Both the position numbers and the translations under genes were made by a program. Of a DNA stretch of 64,000 bases, positions 8,814 to 19,734 are shown in pieces. The notes under the pieces were generated by a model. That model was not told the DNA's origin and did no database searches. It was given only the letters and a program-made list of their open reading frames with translations. Positions within the stretch are counted from its first letter, which is position 1, and every line of letters starts with the position of its first letter. Source of the stretch: Gemmatimonadota bacterium (GTDB lineage Bacteria > Gemmatimonadota > Gemmatimonadetes > Gemmatimonadales > GWC2-71-9); assembly GCA_029262195.1 (NCBI GenBank), contig JAJCZX010000021.1:62001-126000 (forward strand). The letters are read 5' to 3'.

Positions 8814-9970
8814 CGCGTCACGAGACGATGCACGGTGCCAGCAATGCTCAGTACGTACAGCTCGCCGTCGGGACCCTCGCCGAAAGAACTGGGAGAGTCC
8901 ACGGTTCCTGGAGGCAACAGTTCCATATCATTGGCTACTTCGCCGTTGACTGTTGAAAAACCCCGAACCCAACCAGCGCAGAAATCAGAATAGACATAAG
9001 TCCCAACCAGAGATTCTACTCGGCCACCTCGATACACGTATCCTCCAGTAATCGAACATCCAGCCGCGTGGTCGTATTCGAAATCAGGATCAGTAAACCC
9101 ATCCGCTGAGCATTGGCCGCCACCAAAACATTCTGAGCCTTCCCGCGTATTCCAACCATAGTTCAATCCTCCAGCCTCTCCATTTCGGTGGACATTGACC
9201 TCTTCAAATCGATTCTGCCCCACATCAGCTATATAGAGATCACCTGAGACACGGTCGAACGAAAAACGCCATGGATTGCGTACGCCATAGTGCCAGATTT
9301 CATCTCTGCCCCCTGGATCGCCCAGAAACGGGTTGTCAGAAGGGATCGAATAACCGGTCGTTGGCGTCTGGTTATTGACGTCGACGCGAAGAATCGAACC
9401 CAGTAAAGTGCCAGTATTCTGTCCGCTTCCGAGCGGATCTCCCCCGGACCCTCCATCTCCCAACCCTATGTACAACATCCCGTCCGGACCGAAAGCGATC
9501 TGGCCCCCGTTGTGGTTGTCAAAAGGCTGGGCGACTCGGAAAATAATTTCTTCAGACGCCGGATTCGCCGGTCCCGCCGCAGAACCGCGAAATCGCGAAA
9601 CCACAGTCGCTCCAGACAAATCGGTGTAAAACACATAAAACACGCCATTTGTCACGAAATCCGCGAGCATCGCCATACTCAGCAACCCACCCTCCCCGTT
9701 CGTTGAGACCCGGGCTGAAATGTCCAAATAAGATGCTGTTTCGAGGACACCATCACGAATAACCCGAATTCTTCCCGGCCGTTCCAGCACGTAGAGAACA
9801 TTCGGAATATCAGGGTGCGAAGTCAAAAACATCGGCTGATCTAGTCCCGACACAACCAACTCAAGCCCGATGTTTGGTTCGTTCTCGGACTCAGAACCGG
9901 GTTGCGTTGTGTCGTCTCCACAAGCGGCGAGAGCAATGACAGTTGCTGCGGCGAAAATCATTTTCTTCAA
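8810..9970 (-). CDS. PQQ-dependent sugar dehydrogenase-like lipoprotein (GSDH family)
   Basis: 386 residues. A lipoprotein signal (IALAAC, Cys17) anchors it to a membrane. The rest is the glucose/sorbosone dehydrogenase six-bladed propeller: LERPGRIRVI, GLLSMAM, FDNHNGGQIAFGPDGMLYIGLGDGG (calcium/PQQ region with the conserved HNGG), IWHYGVRNPWRFSFDRVSGDLYIADVGQNRFEEVN, and GGLNYGWNTREGSECF. These are the hallmarks of soluble PQQ-type sugar or aldose dehydrogenases. Substrate not predictable. Start is TTG at 9970; an in-frame ATG at 9961 is an alternative. It is divergent from thiC. Confidence 0.88.
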   Translation of the reverse strand: MKKMIFAAATVIALAACGDDTTQPGSESENEPNIGLELVVSGLDQPMFLTSHPDIPNVLYVLERPGRIRVIRDGVLETASYLDISARVSTNGEGGLLSMAMLADFVTNGVFYVFYTDLSGATVVSRFRGSAAGPANPASEEIIFRVAQPFDNHNGGQIAFGPDGMLYIGLGDGGSGGDPLGSGQNTGTLLGSILRVDVNNQTPTTGYSIPSDNPFLGDPGGRDEIWHYGVRNPWRFSFDRVSGDLYIADVGQNRFEEVNVHRNGEAGGLNYGWNTREGSECFGGGQCSADGFTDPDFEYDHAAGCSITGGYVYRGGRVESLVGTYVYSDFCAGWVRGFSTVNGEVANDMELLPPGTVDSPSSFGEGPDGELYVLSIAGTVHRLVTR

Positions 9971-10073
9971 AAGTTTGAACTCCGATTCATCTCTTCAAAA
10001 CTCCTACACCAGAAAACCCGAACTGTCAGCCGGGGCTCTCTCCAAACTACCCACCTACCCCATAACCCCGTAG

Positions 10074-11510
<1,437 letters not shown>

Positions 11511-11523
11511 AAAAGGTGTTGTT

Positions 11524-11553
11524 CTGGTCGGCGGACGAAATTCCGTCGACCAG
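11524..11553 (+). terminator. Hairpin after thiC
   Basis: Twelve-base arms (CTGGTCGGCGGA / TCCGTCGACCAG, one G-T wobble) with a 6-base loop, beginning 14 bases after the thiC stop. No U run follows, so it could be an RNA-stabilising stem or a Rho-assisted end. The remaining 11554-11735 gap shows only a possible TTGACA at about 11617 with no convincing -10. Confidence 0.5.
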
Positions 11554-11735
11554 CGACTGGATTCATCATCCACACATCTTTCCCACAGCGTCCGCGCACC
11601 ATTCTTCAAGTAGTTGTTTGACAACACTTTATCAAACTTCTGGTGTAGAAAACCCAACTCAATTCGATCCTACTCCGGGGTCACAAAACCACTCTTTTGG
11701 GGTTAATCTTCACTACCAATGACGAAAACAGCCCA

Positions 11736-12866
11736 ATGACCAGCGTAAATCTGGTCACCGAAAAACCTCATCTCGACGCGCTCGTTAAGAGATTGTCCGC
11801 GGCTAAGCGAGTGGCATGCGACACAGAAGCCGCCTCTTTTCACCGTTATCAAGATCGCGTGTTTTTGATCCAGCTATCATCCGACGACGAAACTGCCGTG
11901 GTAGACCCCTTGGCCTTTGACAATCTGGATGGTATCGGCGAGATCCTGGCCGACCCCGCGATTGAGGTCGTTTTTCATGATGCAGACTTTGACCTCAGGA
12001 GTCTTTATCGAGACTACCAGTGGGATGTCACCAACGTCTTTGACACGAGGATTGCTGCTCAACTACTGGGTGAACCCTCGATCGGGTTGGGGGCGTTACT
12101 TGAGAAGTATTTCGCAATCAAGGTGGACAAGAAATTTCAACGGGCAGACTGGTCGAAAAGACCTCTGGATCCTGAGATGATAGACTACGCTGCTGGAGAC
12201 ACCTCCAACCTGTTGGCCTTGCGGGATCAACTTGAAAGCAACCTCGTGGCGCTGGATCGTATCGAATGGGCCCGCGAGGAGTTTTCGAATCTGACCCACG
12301 TTCGATGGGAGGTTGAAGAGGATCCAACGCCAAGGTTTTTGAAAATGAAGGGGACCCGGGGATTCGACAATGCTGCCCTGGGGATCTTGAAATCCGTTTT
12401 TGAGTGGCGCGAAAACGAAGCCGAAAAAACAGACAAACCCCCTTTTCGAATTCTATCGAATCAGGCACTCCTGGACATCGCCAAAGCGAATCCGACAAAC
12501 GAACCCGAGCTACTCAAAGCGGGTGTCCCGAAGGGTTCGGTGAGGCGGTACGGACAAGATCTGGTAGCAGCTTCCTTGAAAGGGGCAAAAAAGCCTTACG
12601 CTGCACCCCGGAAAAGGAAAACCCGAGTCAAAACCCCTCTGGTGCCCGACGGTGTCGTCGATTCTTTGAAAGGATTAAGGAACACAGTAGCGACCGACCT
12701 GGGAATTGAACCCGGCGTGCTGTGCCCGAACGGCACATTACAGGCTATCGCCCGCGCGGCACCAAAGGACGCTACACAACTGGGGTCCATAAAAGAATTA
12801 AGAAACTGGCAAGGTTCTGTCCTCGGAGCCGAAAAACTCATCGCCCTGGCGAACCCACCCGCCTGA
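11736..12866 (+). CDS. rnd: Ribonuclease D-like 3'-5' exonuclease
   Basis: 376 residues. The N-terminal DEDD exonuclease domain shows Asp29 and Glu31 in ACDTEA, the second motif in FHDADFDLRSLYRDY and the third in DYAAGDTSNLLALRD (DEDDy type). Two C-terminal HRDC domains follow (about residues 215-290, LSNQALLDIAKANP; and about 300-375, NGTLQAIARAAPKD), the E. coli RNase D layout. It acts in tRNA 3'-end trimming and RNA turnover. ATG 11736 is preferred over a TTG at 11697. The gene ends exactly where the convergent SufT-like gene's stop codon begins, leaving no room for a terminator. Confidence 0.9.
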   Translation: MTSVNLVTEKPHLDALVKRLSAAKRVACDTEAASFHRYQDRVFLIQLSSDDETAVVDPLAFDNLDGIGEILADPAIEVVFHDADFDLRSLYRDYQWDVTNVFDTRIAAQLLGEPSIGLGALLEKYFAIKVDKKFQRADWSKRPLDPEMIDYAAGDTSNLLALRDQLESNLVALDRIEWAREEFSNLTHVRWEVEEDPTPRFLKMKGTRGFDNAALGILKSVFEWRENEAEKTDKPPFRILSNQALLDIAKANPTNEPELLKAGVPKGSVRRYGQDLVAASLKGAKKPYAAPRKRKTRVKTPLVPDGVVDSLKGLRNTVATDLGIEPGVLCPNGTLQAIARAAPKDATQLGSIKELRNWQGSVLGAEKLIALANPPA

Positions 12867-13208
12867 CTACATACCCAAAAACGCCCTCACCCGGGGGTCC
12901 ATTTTCTCCGGTGACCAAAAAGGCTCCCAAACAATCTCCACCGCGACACTGTCAACCCCATCTATAGCGCTAGCTGCACGCTCGGCATCAGCAACGATTT
13001 CAGGGCCCGCCGGACAACCGGGAGAAGTCAACGTCATCTGGATGTAGGCTTTTCCCTCTATTACTTCGATGTCGTAAACCAGTCCCAGATCGACAATGTT
13101 GAGGTCGATTTCCGGGTCTTTGACCGAGCGTAGGGCGGTACGGATGCTTTCTTCAATGCCCCCGGGCCCGGTGTTTTCTTCCGCTTCTGGTTTTATCTCT
13201 TCAGTCAT
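12867..13208 (-). CDS. MIP18/DUF59-family Fe-S assembly protein (SufT/PaaD-like)
   Basis: 113 residues. The DUF59 fold is recognisable: SIRTALRSVKDPEIDLNIVDLGLVYDIEV, then YIQMTLTSPGCPAGPEIVADAE with the conserved cysteine of the family, and VEIVWEPFWSPEKMDPRVRAFLGM. Family members assist Fe-S cluster maturation of target enzymes. No suf genes are in the window. It is the last gene of a leftward run (hydrolase, DCC protein, this gene), 6 bases after the DCC gene. Confidence 0.88.
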   Translation of the reverse strand: MTEEIKPEAEENTGPGGIEESIRTALRSVKDPEIDLNIVDLGLVYDIEVIEGKAYIQMTLTSPGCPAGPEIVADAERAASAIDGVDSVAVEIVWEPFWSPEKMDPRVRAFLGM

Positions 13209-13214
13209 GTCTGC

Positions 13215-13619
13215 CTATCTTGTTTTTGTTTTACAACTTGTCCCGTCACACCCCAGAACATACCTGGCCCCTGCGACACGTCGGTAGACCCTTTCAGCAA
13301 TAAACATGGCACCGGGCAATGAAGCCAGTACGCTGGCAAGATGTTTCCATTTCGACCTACCCAGGGCCTCGCGCACCGCTGCAGCACCAAAATACATATC
13401 TCCGGTTGGAGCGACGAAATGCATCGCGTGTTCCAACTCGGCTCTGGACCTCCCCGTCAGCTCCTGTGCCTCCGGTGCCTGTAACGCCAACATTTCCAGT
13501 TGGTTCTTTGTGTCCCAACGAGAAAGTCGACCCACCCAGGCCAAACAGAACGAGCATTCACCATCATAAATGACCGTGGATTTTCGGGGTTTGGCCCGTG
13601 ACGAGAGCTTCACCCGCAA
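13215..13619 (-). CDS. DCC-family thiol-disulfide oxidoreductase (DUF393)
   Basis: 134 residues beginning with a basic tail and the signature VIYDGECSFCLAWVGRL, which carries the family's CXXC pair near residues 23-26 after the DG motif. The C-terminal part FIAERVYRRVAGARYVLGCDG matches the usual helix plus a late cysteine. Thought to act in thiol redox or protein folding; the electron partner is unknown. Its start overlaps the upstream hydrolase gene's stop by 10 bases, which supports cotranscription. Confidence 0.85.
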   Translation of the reverse strand: MRVKLSSRAKPRKSTVIYDGECSFCLAWVGRLSRWDTKNQLEMLALQAPEAQELTGRSRAELEHAMHFVAPTGDMYFGAAAVREALGRSKWKHLASVLASLPGAMFIAERVYRRVAGARYVLGCDGTSCKTKTR

Positions 13620-14842
13620 AGACCGCCGCTGTTAGCAACCACAACCTCAACTGAATCGCAGCTCGCGAATTTCATCAAAACCGCAGCGTCTGCGACCACG
13701 CCTCGCAAAATTCTAAGCTCAGTAATAGACCGTCTGGTGCGCGGGGAAAAAACTCGGTTTGTCAGAACAAGAATGAATAGATCAAGTTCGGGGTCCACCC
13801 AAATAGAAGTTCCGGTGTAACCGCCATGACCGTAAGCACTAGCCGTAAGCAGCGACCCCGAGTGCCCGGTGGACTCCACATCTCGCATCTCCCAACCCAG
13901 GCCCCGATTGCCACCGGGTTGCCGTTCTACGAAGGCACTGGCCAACGCCCGCCCAAAAACCCGTTGGTTTCTACCCATACCACGATTCAACCACACCTGA
14001 GCGTAGCGGGCAAGATCTGCTCCGGTCGAATACAAGCCGGCGTGACCCGAAATGCCCCCCAATATCGCTGCATTTTGATCATGAATCCTGCCCGATATCA
14101 CGTTGCCCCTCCACAGGCCGACCGGCATCAGATGAGGGCGGTCGCTTCGCCTGGTTCCGAACCTTGTGCGGGTCATCCGGGCAGGAACGAACACCTTCTC
14201 CATCGCGAATTCATGTAACGTTTGACCAGAAACAGCTTCAACTATCCAACCGAGAAGCATGGCATTCAAGTCACTATAAACCACTCTTGACCCCGGAGAC
14301 CATCGCAATTCCTCGGTAAGCACAAGGTTTTTTGCCTGTGTCGCGGAGTCGGCAAGGTCATTCAAAGGCAGGAACGCCCTGAGTCCCGATCGGTGTTGGA
14401 GCAAATGAAGCAGGGTGACCGATTCTTTTCCGTCGCCCACAAACCCCGGCAAGATTGATTGAACCGTGTCGTTCAAGCTAACCATTCCCATCTCGAGAAG
14501 CCTGATTATCGAGGGGGTTGTAGCGACGACTTTCGTGAGCGAGGCGAGATCAAAAATGGTACTGTCTGGAGAGGGGACGCTTGAATTACCGTCCCAGGTA
14601 AAATGTCCGAACCCACGGGAGAATAGAACATCACGCGAGGTCCCGATCACAACGACTGCTCCAGGAAAGGCTCCTTTTTGGATAACAGCGGCAACTGCGG
14701 AATCGACAACAGCCTCCGGATCTTGTGCGGCTGCCGACGCGAGGGCCTGAGTCGCACCAAAGAGCAGAAGGCCTGTGAATGTGATCAAAAGTCCCCGCGT
14801 CAGACGTTTCGGCCCCGAGGTTTTTACTGTGGTTTCTGCCAT
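13610..14842 (-). CDS. Beta-lactamase-fold serine hydrolase (class C/EstB type)
   Basis: 410 residues with an N-terminal hydrophobic segment (about 18-36), likely a signal anchor or cleaved signal. Catalytic SXXK is SLTK in FDLASLTKVVATT (about residue 98-101); the second motif is YSDLN instead of the usual YXN; the third appears as HGGYTGT. The set suggests an esterase or a DD-peptidase-like hydrolase acting on the envelope rather than an antibiotic-degrading enzyme. It heads the run with the DCC and SufT-like genes and is divergent from the M28 peptidase. Confidence 0.85.
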   Translation of the reverse strand: MAETTVKTSGPKRLTRGLLITFTGLLLFGATQALASAAAQDPEAVVDSAVAAVIQKGAFPGAVVVIGTSRDVLFSRGFGHFTWDGNSSVPSPDSTIFDLASLTKVVATTPSIIRLLEMGMVSLNDTVQSILPGFVGDGKESVTLLHLLQHRSGLRAFLPLNDLADSATQAKNLVLTEELRWSPGSRVVYSDLNAMLLGWIVEAVSGQTLHEFAMEKVFVPARMTRTRFGTRRSDRPHLMPVGLWRGNVISGRIHDQNAAILGGISGHAGLYSTGADLARYAQVWLNRGMGRNQRVFGRALASAFVERQPGGNRGLGWEMRDVESTGHSGSLLTASAYGHGGYTGTSIWVDPELDLFILVLTNRVFSPRTRRSITELRILRGVVADAAVLMKFASCDSVEVVVANSGGLCG

Positions 14843-14890
14843 CAGGGTATCTTAGACACTGAATTGATAAAAGGGAAAACTTAAAACGCG

Positions 14891-16297
14891 ATGTTACGCA
14901 TTCCAAAAATATTTGCGCACGCCGCGGCGGTTGTGGTTGTCTTATCTCCCGGTACCACTTTCGCCCAGGAATCAGTGGACTCCGACCTGATCAGCATACA
15001 CGCCAGGGTGCTCTCGGCGGATTCCTTTTTGGGAAGGGATACCGGTTCGCTCGGACATGAGATGGCAGCGCGATATGTCGCCTCTCAGTGTAAAGAGTTT
15101 GGTTTGGTGCCGCTGGGAGACGGCTACTTCCATCCTGTGCCCATGACCCGCGCAACCATCACTTCGGCAACGCTAACAATCGGCGCTGAAAGTTTCACAG
15201 ACATTTTCCCGAACTTCAATAAGGCGGGCACGCTACGTTCTTTTTCCGGCCCGGTGGTTTTTGAGGATCAGCAGAGCGGAAGGCGAATCCCGAACACTCT
15301 ACAGACTGGAGCAATTGTGGTTACCGGAGGCCTGATCCGGTCATCGGCAAAAATCGACAGCCTCTCGGCCGAAGGTGCCATCGGAGTCATACAACTCATG
15401 CCGGACAGCGGTTTTTTCGAGCTTCTCCGTGAGAGCCGCGGTAGGTCACGCCTGTTTCTTCAAGACGAAACCATTCCCTCAGCTTTTGCAGGAGCTATTC
15501 CGTCATTGGTCGCCGGGCCAGACATCACCGCTGCCTTAACCTCCATCATCGGAAGTGGTGGCGGGGAAGTGTTTTTCGAGATAGAGACCCAAACAAACCC
15601 CTTTACATCACCGAACGTAATTTGTGTTCTTGAAAACGACGGCGGTGGGGTTGAGGAATTCTTGGCGTTGTCCGCCCACCTCGACCATCTCGGCTTGGGG
15701 ACCGTCGATCAGACAGGTGACTCCATTTTCAACGGGTTTTCCGACAATGCGGCGGGCGTAGCAATGTTACTGGCAATAGCTGAGCGTCTGCGGGCCCAAC
15801 CTGTGGTCTCTCGCCCGGTAGTCTTTCTCTTCTTCACCGGAGAAGAGCGGGGACTGCTGGGAGCAGAACACTTCGCCGCCAGTTTCAGTCAGGCAGGTAA
15901 CAGTATTGCTGGCCTGATCAACCTCGATGCAGGAGCCCCACCCGCACCACCCGCTCGATGGGAAGTGGTAGCGGGAAACGATTCGCATCTCGGGGAGGCA
16001 GCACAGATGGTCGCAGAAACCAATGGCTGGGGGGTCAGAGTTTCCGCTGCCCGACCCAACTCAGATTTCTTTCCATTCCATCGAATGGGAATCCCATCGA
16101 TTTTCATTATTCCGGGTGCCAGGCCGTATGATGGAAAGACCGAGGGTGAATCCGACGCACTTTTTGAAAGATGGGACGCATACCACCAAAGATCGGATGA
16201 ATGGAATGCAGACTTCCCTTTCGACGGCCTGCAGCGATATGCGGAGTACGCCATTTCAACCCTTATCGCATACGACCGGGTGCTGGGCGGCCGCTAA
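14891..16297 (+). CDS. M28-family metallopeptidase, secreted
   Basis: 468 residues with a signal peptide (cleavage near TFAQE, residue 24). The zinc aminopeptidase domain follows a protease-associated-like insert. Metal and catalytic residues can be seen: SAHLDHLG (His and first Asp), NGFSDNAAGVAMLLAIAE (bridging Asp), FTGEERGLLGAEHF (catalytic Glu pair), INLDAGAP (Asp), and a late HQRSDEW (His). The expected role is periplasmic or extracellular removal of N-terminal residues from peptides. The gene ends 7 bases before the convergent matrixin-like gene. Confidence 0.92.
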   Translation: MLRIPKIFAHAAAVVVVLSPGTTFAQESVDSDLISIHARVLSADSFLGRDTGSLGHEMAARYVASQCKEFGLVPLGDGYFHPVPMTRATITSATLTIGAESFTDIFPNFNKAGTLRSFSGPVVFEDQQSGRRIPNTLQTGAIVVTGGLIRSSAKIDSLSAEGAIGVIQLMPDSGFFELLRESRGRSRLFLQDETIPSAFAGAIPSLVAGPDITAALTSIIGSGGGEVFFEIETQTNPFTSPNVICVLENDGGGVEEFLALSAHLDHLGLGTVDQTGDSIFNGFSDNAAGVAMLLAIAERLRAQPVVSRPVVFLFFTGEERGLLGAEHFAASFSQAGNSIAGLINLDAGAPPAPPARWEVVAGNDSHLGEAAQMVAETNGWGVRVSAARPNSDFFPFHRMGIPSIFIIPGARPYDGKTEGESDALFERWDAYHQRSDEWNADFPFDGLQRYAEYAISTLIAYDRVLGGR

Positions 16298-16304
16298 ACA
16301 AGGG

Positions 16305-17012
16305 TCAATACCCGGCAACAGAACCGGGCGGGATTTGGTACAAAAGGCGCGCTGTGGTCCGATCTCGCAGTGTCAAATCCTGAATTTCCGTCGTAGGAAA
16401 CATCACATCCCTCTCATCATCGGAATGACCCAGGCCAAGCAGGTGTCCTATTTCGTGAAGCGCGATCGTATAAGTCGCTTCGGCCGGAAACACGTCTCCC
16501 CTGGCGGTCCCGAGTGCCAGAGATAGGCGCCCGTTCCGAATCCACCCCCTGCCGTCGGTGGTGATCGTGGCCAGACCGGCTTTTCCTTCGTCAAGTACTC
16601 GCACCCATTCGACAATTACATCCGCACCGCTGGAGTCCCGGACAAAATCGAAAACCACCGGAATAACACTGGGCCCGACACGGGACCACCTTCCGAATGC
16701 GTCCAGCGCGGCGCGGCGATGCCCGGGCGTGTATGGGCCCAGGGCGCTGGAGGGAAGAAACACCCTCAGGGGGTCCCGGGTTCGCTCTGACCACCTTACC
16801 AGAATCCCCCGCTCGGTCATTGCTTGAAGGTATGAATCGAACCGGAGGGCAGCCTCCCAGGCTCGGCGGCGCCCAATATCCGGGTCGTCTCCACCCACAT
16901 CCTCCGCCTCTTCAGCTGCAGGTTGAGGCTCAGGTGGCTCCTCCAAACCAGCAAAGTTGCGATAGCCAACGAATGCCGCCAGAACCGCCAATCCAACCAA
17001 GAATTTTTTCAT
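16305..17012 (-). CDS. Matrixin-like zinc metallopeptidase
   Basis: 235 residues with an N-terminal membrane segment (about 3-20) and a short acidic, proline-rich linker. The zinc motif HEIGHLLGLGH (HEXXHXXGXXH) followed 6-8 residues later by the Met-turn sequence RDVMFP is diagnostic of metzincins such as M10 matrixins. The catalytic domain starts near residue 75. It is expected to be secreted or anchored in the periplasm. MKKFLVG at 17012 was chosen over an in-frame start at 17066 because it places the signal at the N-terminus. Physiological target unknown. Confidence 0.87.
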   Translation of the reverse strand: MKKFLVGLAVLAAFVGYRNFAGLEEPPEPQPAAEEAEDVGGDDPDIGRRRAWEAALRFDSYLQAMTERGILVRWSERTRDPLRVFLPSSALGPYTPGHRRAALDAFGRWSRVGPSVIPVVFDFVRDSSGADVIVEWVRVLDEGKAGLATITTDGRGWIRNGRLSLALGTARGDVFPAEATYTIALHEIGHLLGLGHSDDERDVMFPTTEIQDLTLRDRTTARLLYQIPPGSVAGY

Positions 17013-17156
17013 CACTTTAACTGGACCCTTTTTGGGAAAAAGGTCGCAACCTCCAAAAACTGGCAAGCTGGGCCTTCACCGTCTATCATTGATTGTTCAA
17101 TTATCCAGAAAATTAGCCGTTCCACTGCGTTTTAATAGAGAAAGGTTTTTCGAAGT

Positions 17157-19424
17157 TTGTTGATAGCGCAGGTTGCGCGCCTCGTCGTCCGTTTTCCTCT
17201 GTTGGTGTTCTTGTGCTGGGGCCTGGTGGCCGTAGTAGCAATTCCCAAGGCCGCCCACATCAGCGACGCACTTGAGATTGAGTCCGGCGCCAAGAGAATA
17301 ACCGAGGCGAAACAAGCCGAACAGATCATCGAAGAAGAATTCCCCAACCCGGTTGGTGATTTTTTCGTCGTTGGAGTTACTGGCCAGGCGGTCGTCGATG
17401 AAGCGGGTTATACATCTCTTATCCAAACCCTTTCCGACACGCTGGAAAACCAGTACTACATCACACAGGTCATTTCTTTTCTAGACACTCCTGACTCTGC
17501 ATTCATAAGCACCGATCGAAAAACAACATTCTTTATCGCAGCATCCGACCCGACCGATTCGCTTCATCCCTCTGACCACCTCCTGGAGATGCGTGAACTG
17601 ATCAGCCGGACAGCCCGACAGTTACGAGGGGGCGCCGGTTACGAAATCAATGTCACCGGAGGACCTGCCCTCGGTTTCGACACACGCACTATAGCCACAG
17701 AAGATGCCAAGCTCGGAGAGGAACGAGCGCTGCCGTTGACAGCCATCGTGTTGATTCTCGCTTTTGGTGCTCTGGTAGCTGCTACGTTGCCACTGATCAT
17801 CGGCGTTTTCGCTATCACCGTGGCGCTGGCTATCATTGTAGCGCTGTCGGAAGTGATGCACATGTCAGTCTTCGTTCTCAATATCGTGACGATGGTCGGG
17901 TTGGCGGTGGGAATCGACTATTCGCTGTTGATCGTCACTCGTTTCCGCGAAGAACTGAATCATGGACTCGGTCGGCGTGAAGCCGCGCGGAAAACAATTG
18001 TAACTGCCGGCAACGCAGTCATCACAAGTGGACTGACTGTCGCCATCGGCTTCGCGTCATTGCTCGTAACTCCAGCCTTTGAAACCAGCTCGGTCGGCGT
18101 GGGCGGAATGGTAGTGGTTACCGTGGCTGTTTTGCTTTCTGTCACGCTCTTACCCGCCGCGCTCACCTTGCTCGGAAGGGGAATCGACGCCCCCAAGGCC
18201 CTGGCGAAAAGGCTCGCATGGTACCACGCGCCCTCCCGATGGGAACGGTGGGCCCGATGGTTGGCTCGCCATCCGTGGCGCGCGATCGTTCTGGGTATGG
18301 GAATGCTCGCGGTCATCACCTGGCCCCTCGTTGGCATCAAGATCGGTCTGCCCGCAACTGGCTGGTTCCCGGCCGGAACCGAGGCGGGTGCGGGAGTTGA
18401 ACAACTCGAAGCTATTGGTTCGCGCGGTTCCCTGTTGCCGGTTCGTGTAGTCATACAATCCCCGACCGGCGACAAAGTGCTTGGCTCCAGGTATCTCCGC
18501 GGTCTCCAGAGACTGTCGGATACGATCCAGGCAAACCCCCGAGTCGAGTCAGTACGTGGACCACTCGATTTGCCGTTTCGCTCTGTCTTCCGAATCAGCG
18601 GGTTTTACAGCGACCTGGATCGGGGACGCGAAAGAAACCCCGAATTTTTTAACGCATACATATCACCCACCGGGTCGACGATCCTGATGGATGTTATCCT
18701 GGCCGACACGATTTCTTTCACCGGGTCTCAGGCTCTGGTGAGGGACATTAGGGCCACCATTGATTCAGGGGTGAGGGGATTGGATTCAATCGATATCCTG
18801 GTGGGTGGGTTCGCCGCATCGTCCGTAGACCTTCAGGACGTTTTGATGCGACAATTCCCGCTCGTAGTAGTACTGGTGTTGGTTGTGACCGCCGTAGCCC
18901 TTTTCGTTGCGTTTCGCTCAGTTTTGGTCCCCCTGAAGGCCGTGATCATGAACGCATTGTCCGTCGGCGGGGCCTTCGGTCTCACCGTGTTGGTTTTCCA
19001 GAACGGTCACTTTGTTCAAATCTTTGGACTGGAGGGGGGTACGGAAGCCGTTTACGCAGCTGTTCCTATTCTCGTCTTTGCGGTCGTTTTCGGATTGAGT
19101 ATGGATTACGAAGTATTCCTGTTGGCCCGCATCAAAGAGGCCTATGAAAGAACGAGGGACAACGACAAGGCCACAATGGAAGGGTTGAGTGCAACCGCTT
19201 CCGTAATCACCAGCGCAGCGACAATAATGATCATCGTGTTTGGCGTTTCAGCTTTTTCTCGAGTGCTCGCGGCCAAACTAATCGGTTTTGGGCTGGCAAT
19301 CGCAGTGTTGTTGGATGCGACGATCATCAGGATGATTTTGGTACCGGCAATAATGCACATCGCTGGCGAATGGAACTGGTGGCCCGGCATCAAGCGCAAC
19401 GGGAGACCCAAAATCTCCTCTTAG
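17157..19424 (+). CDS. MMPL/RND-superfamily transporter
   Basis: 755-residue inner-membrane protein with the two-fold RND layout. TM1 is near residues 12-32. The first periplasmic loop spans about 35-190. A TM block at about 190-330 contains GLAVGIDYSLLIVTRFREEL, the MMPL proton-relay motif, and TM7 near 375-395 begins the second repeat. The second periplasmic loop follows, and a TM block at about 565-745 contains VFGLSMDYEVFLLARIKEAYE. Proton-driven export of lipids or hydrophobic molecules is the family role; the substrate is unknown. Start is TTG at 17157 with AGAGAAAGG 10 bases upstream. Its stop overlaps the convergent small gene by 4 bases. Confidence 0.9.
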   Translation: MLIAQVARLVVRFPLLVFLCWGLVAVVAIPKAAHISDALEIESGAKRITEAKQAEQIIEEEFPNPVGDFFVVGVTGQAVVDEAGYTSLIQTLSDTLENQYYITQVISFLDTPDSAFISTDRKTTFFIAASDPTDSLHPSDHLLEMRELISRTARQLRGGAGYEINVTGGPALGFDTRTIATEDAKLGEERALPLTAIVLILAFGALVAATLPLIIGVFAITVALAIIVALSEVMHMSVFVLNIVTMVGLAVGIDYSLLIVTRFREELNHGLGRREAARKTIVTAGNAVITSGLTVAIGFASLLVTPAFETSSVGVGGMVVVTVAVLLSVTLLPAALTLLGRGIDAPKALAKRLAWYHAPSRWERWARWLARHPWRAIVLGMGMLAVITWPLVGIKIGLPATGWFPAGTEAGAGVEQLEAIGSRGSLLPVRVVIQSPTGDKVLGSRYLRGLQRLSDTIQANPRVESVRGPLDLPFRSVFRISGFYSDLDRGRERNPEFFNAYISPTGSTILMDVILADTISFTGSQALVRDIRATIDSGVRGLDSIDILVGGFAASSVDLQDVLMRQFPLVVVLVLVVTAVALFVAFRSVLVPLKAVIMNALSVGGAFGLTVLVFQNGHFVQIFGLEGGTEAVYAAVPILVFAVVFGLSMDYEVFLLARIKEAYERTRDNDKATMEGLSATASVITSAATIMIIVFGVSAFSRVLAAKLIGFGLAIAVLLDATIIRMILVPAIMHIAGEWNWWPGIKRNGRPKISS

Positions 19425-19693
19425 GGACGTCCCTCCAAGATAGGTACCTTGGGACCCGCCAGTTCGACTGCGCGGCTCAACCGTTCTCTAAGCAAATCCC
19501 AATGCCACGAGTCCACCGGGTTTCCTGTAGCAACATCCTTGAGTTCTTTGTATTGAATCCACTCGCACTGCATGTCGAGGAGTTTGCCCGCGTCGAGAAC
19601 TGCCTGGCGATTACTTGAGAGAAGGTGGGCCATTGGTTCGCCCTGAAGAGTAAAGCGATGTAACCAGAGTCCGCCTGAAAGGGCGTGTCTCAT
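19421..19693 (-). CDS. Small DUF4031-like protein
   Basis: 90 residues. The pattern MAHLLSSNRQAVLDAGKLLDMQCEWIQYKEL followed by WHWDLLRERLSRAVELAG resembles DUF4031 proteins (HL-S-D, a Trp-Phe/Ile-Gln triplet, then a His-X-Asp near the end). Function is not established. Start could instead be the internal Met21. The gene overlaps the convergent transporter stop by 4 bases and lies 41 bases downstream of the pilin-like gene. Confidence 0.6.
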   Translation of the reverse strand: MRHALSGGLWLHRFTLQGEPMAHLLSSNRQAVLDAGKLLDMQCEWIQYKELKDVATGNPVDSWHWDLLRERLSRAVELAGPKVPILEGRP

Positions 19694-19734
19694 ACCATCC
19701 CAGCGCGATTCAAATTCGCTCCAACCGGTCGGAG

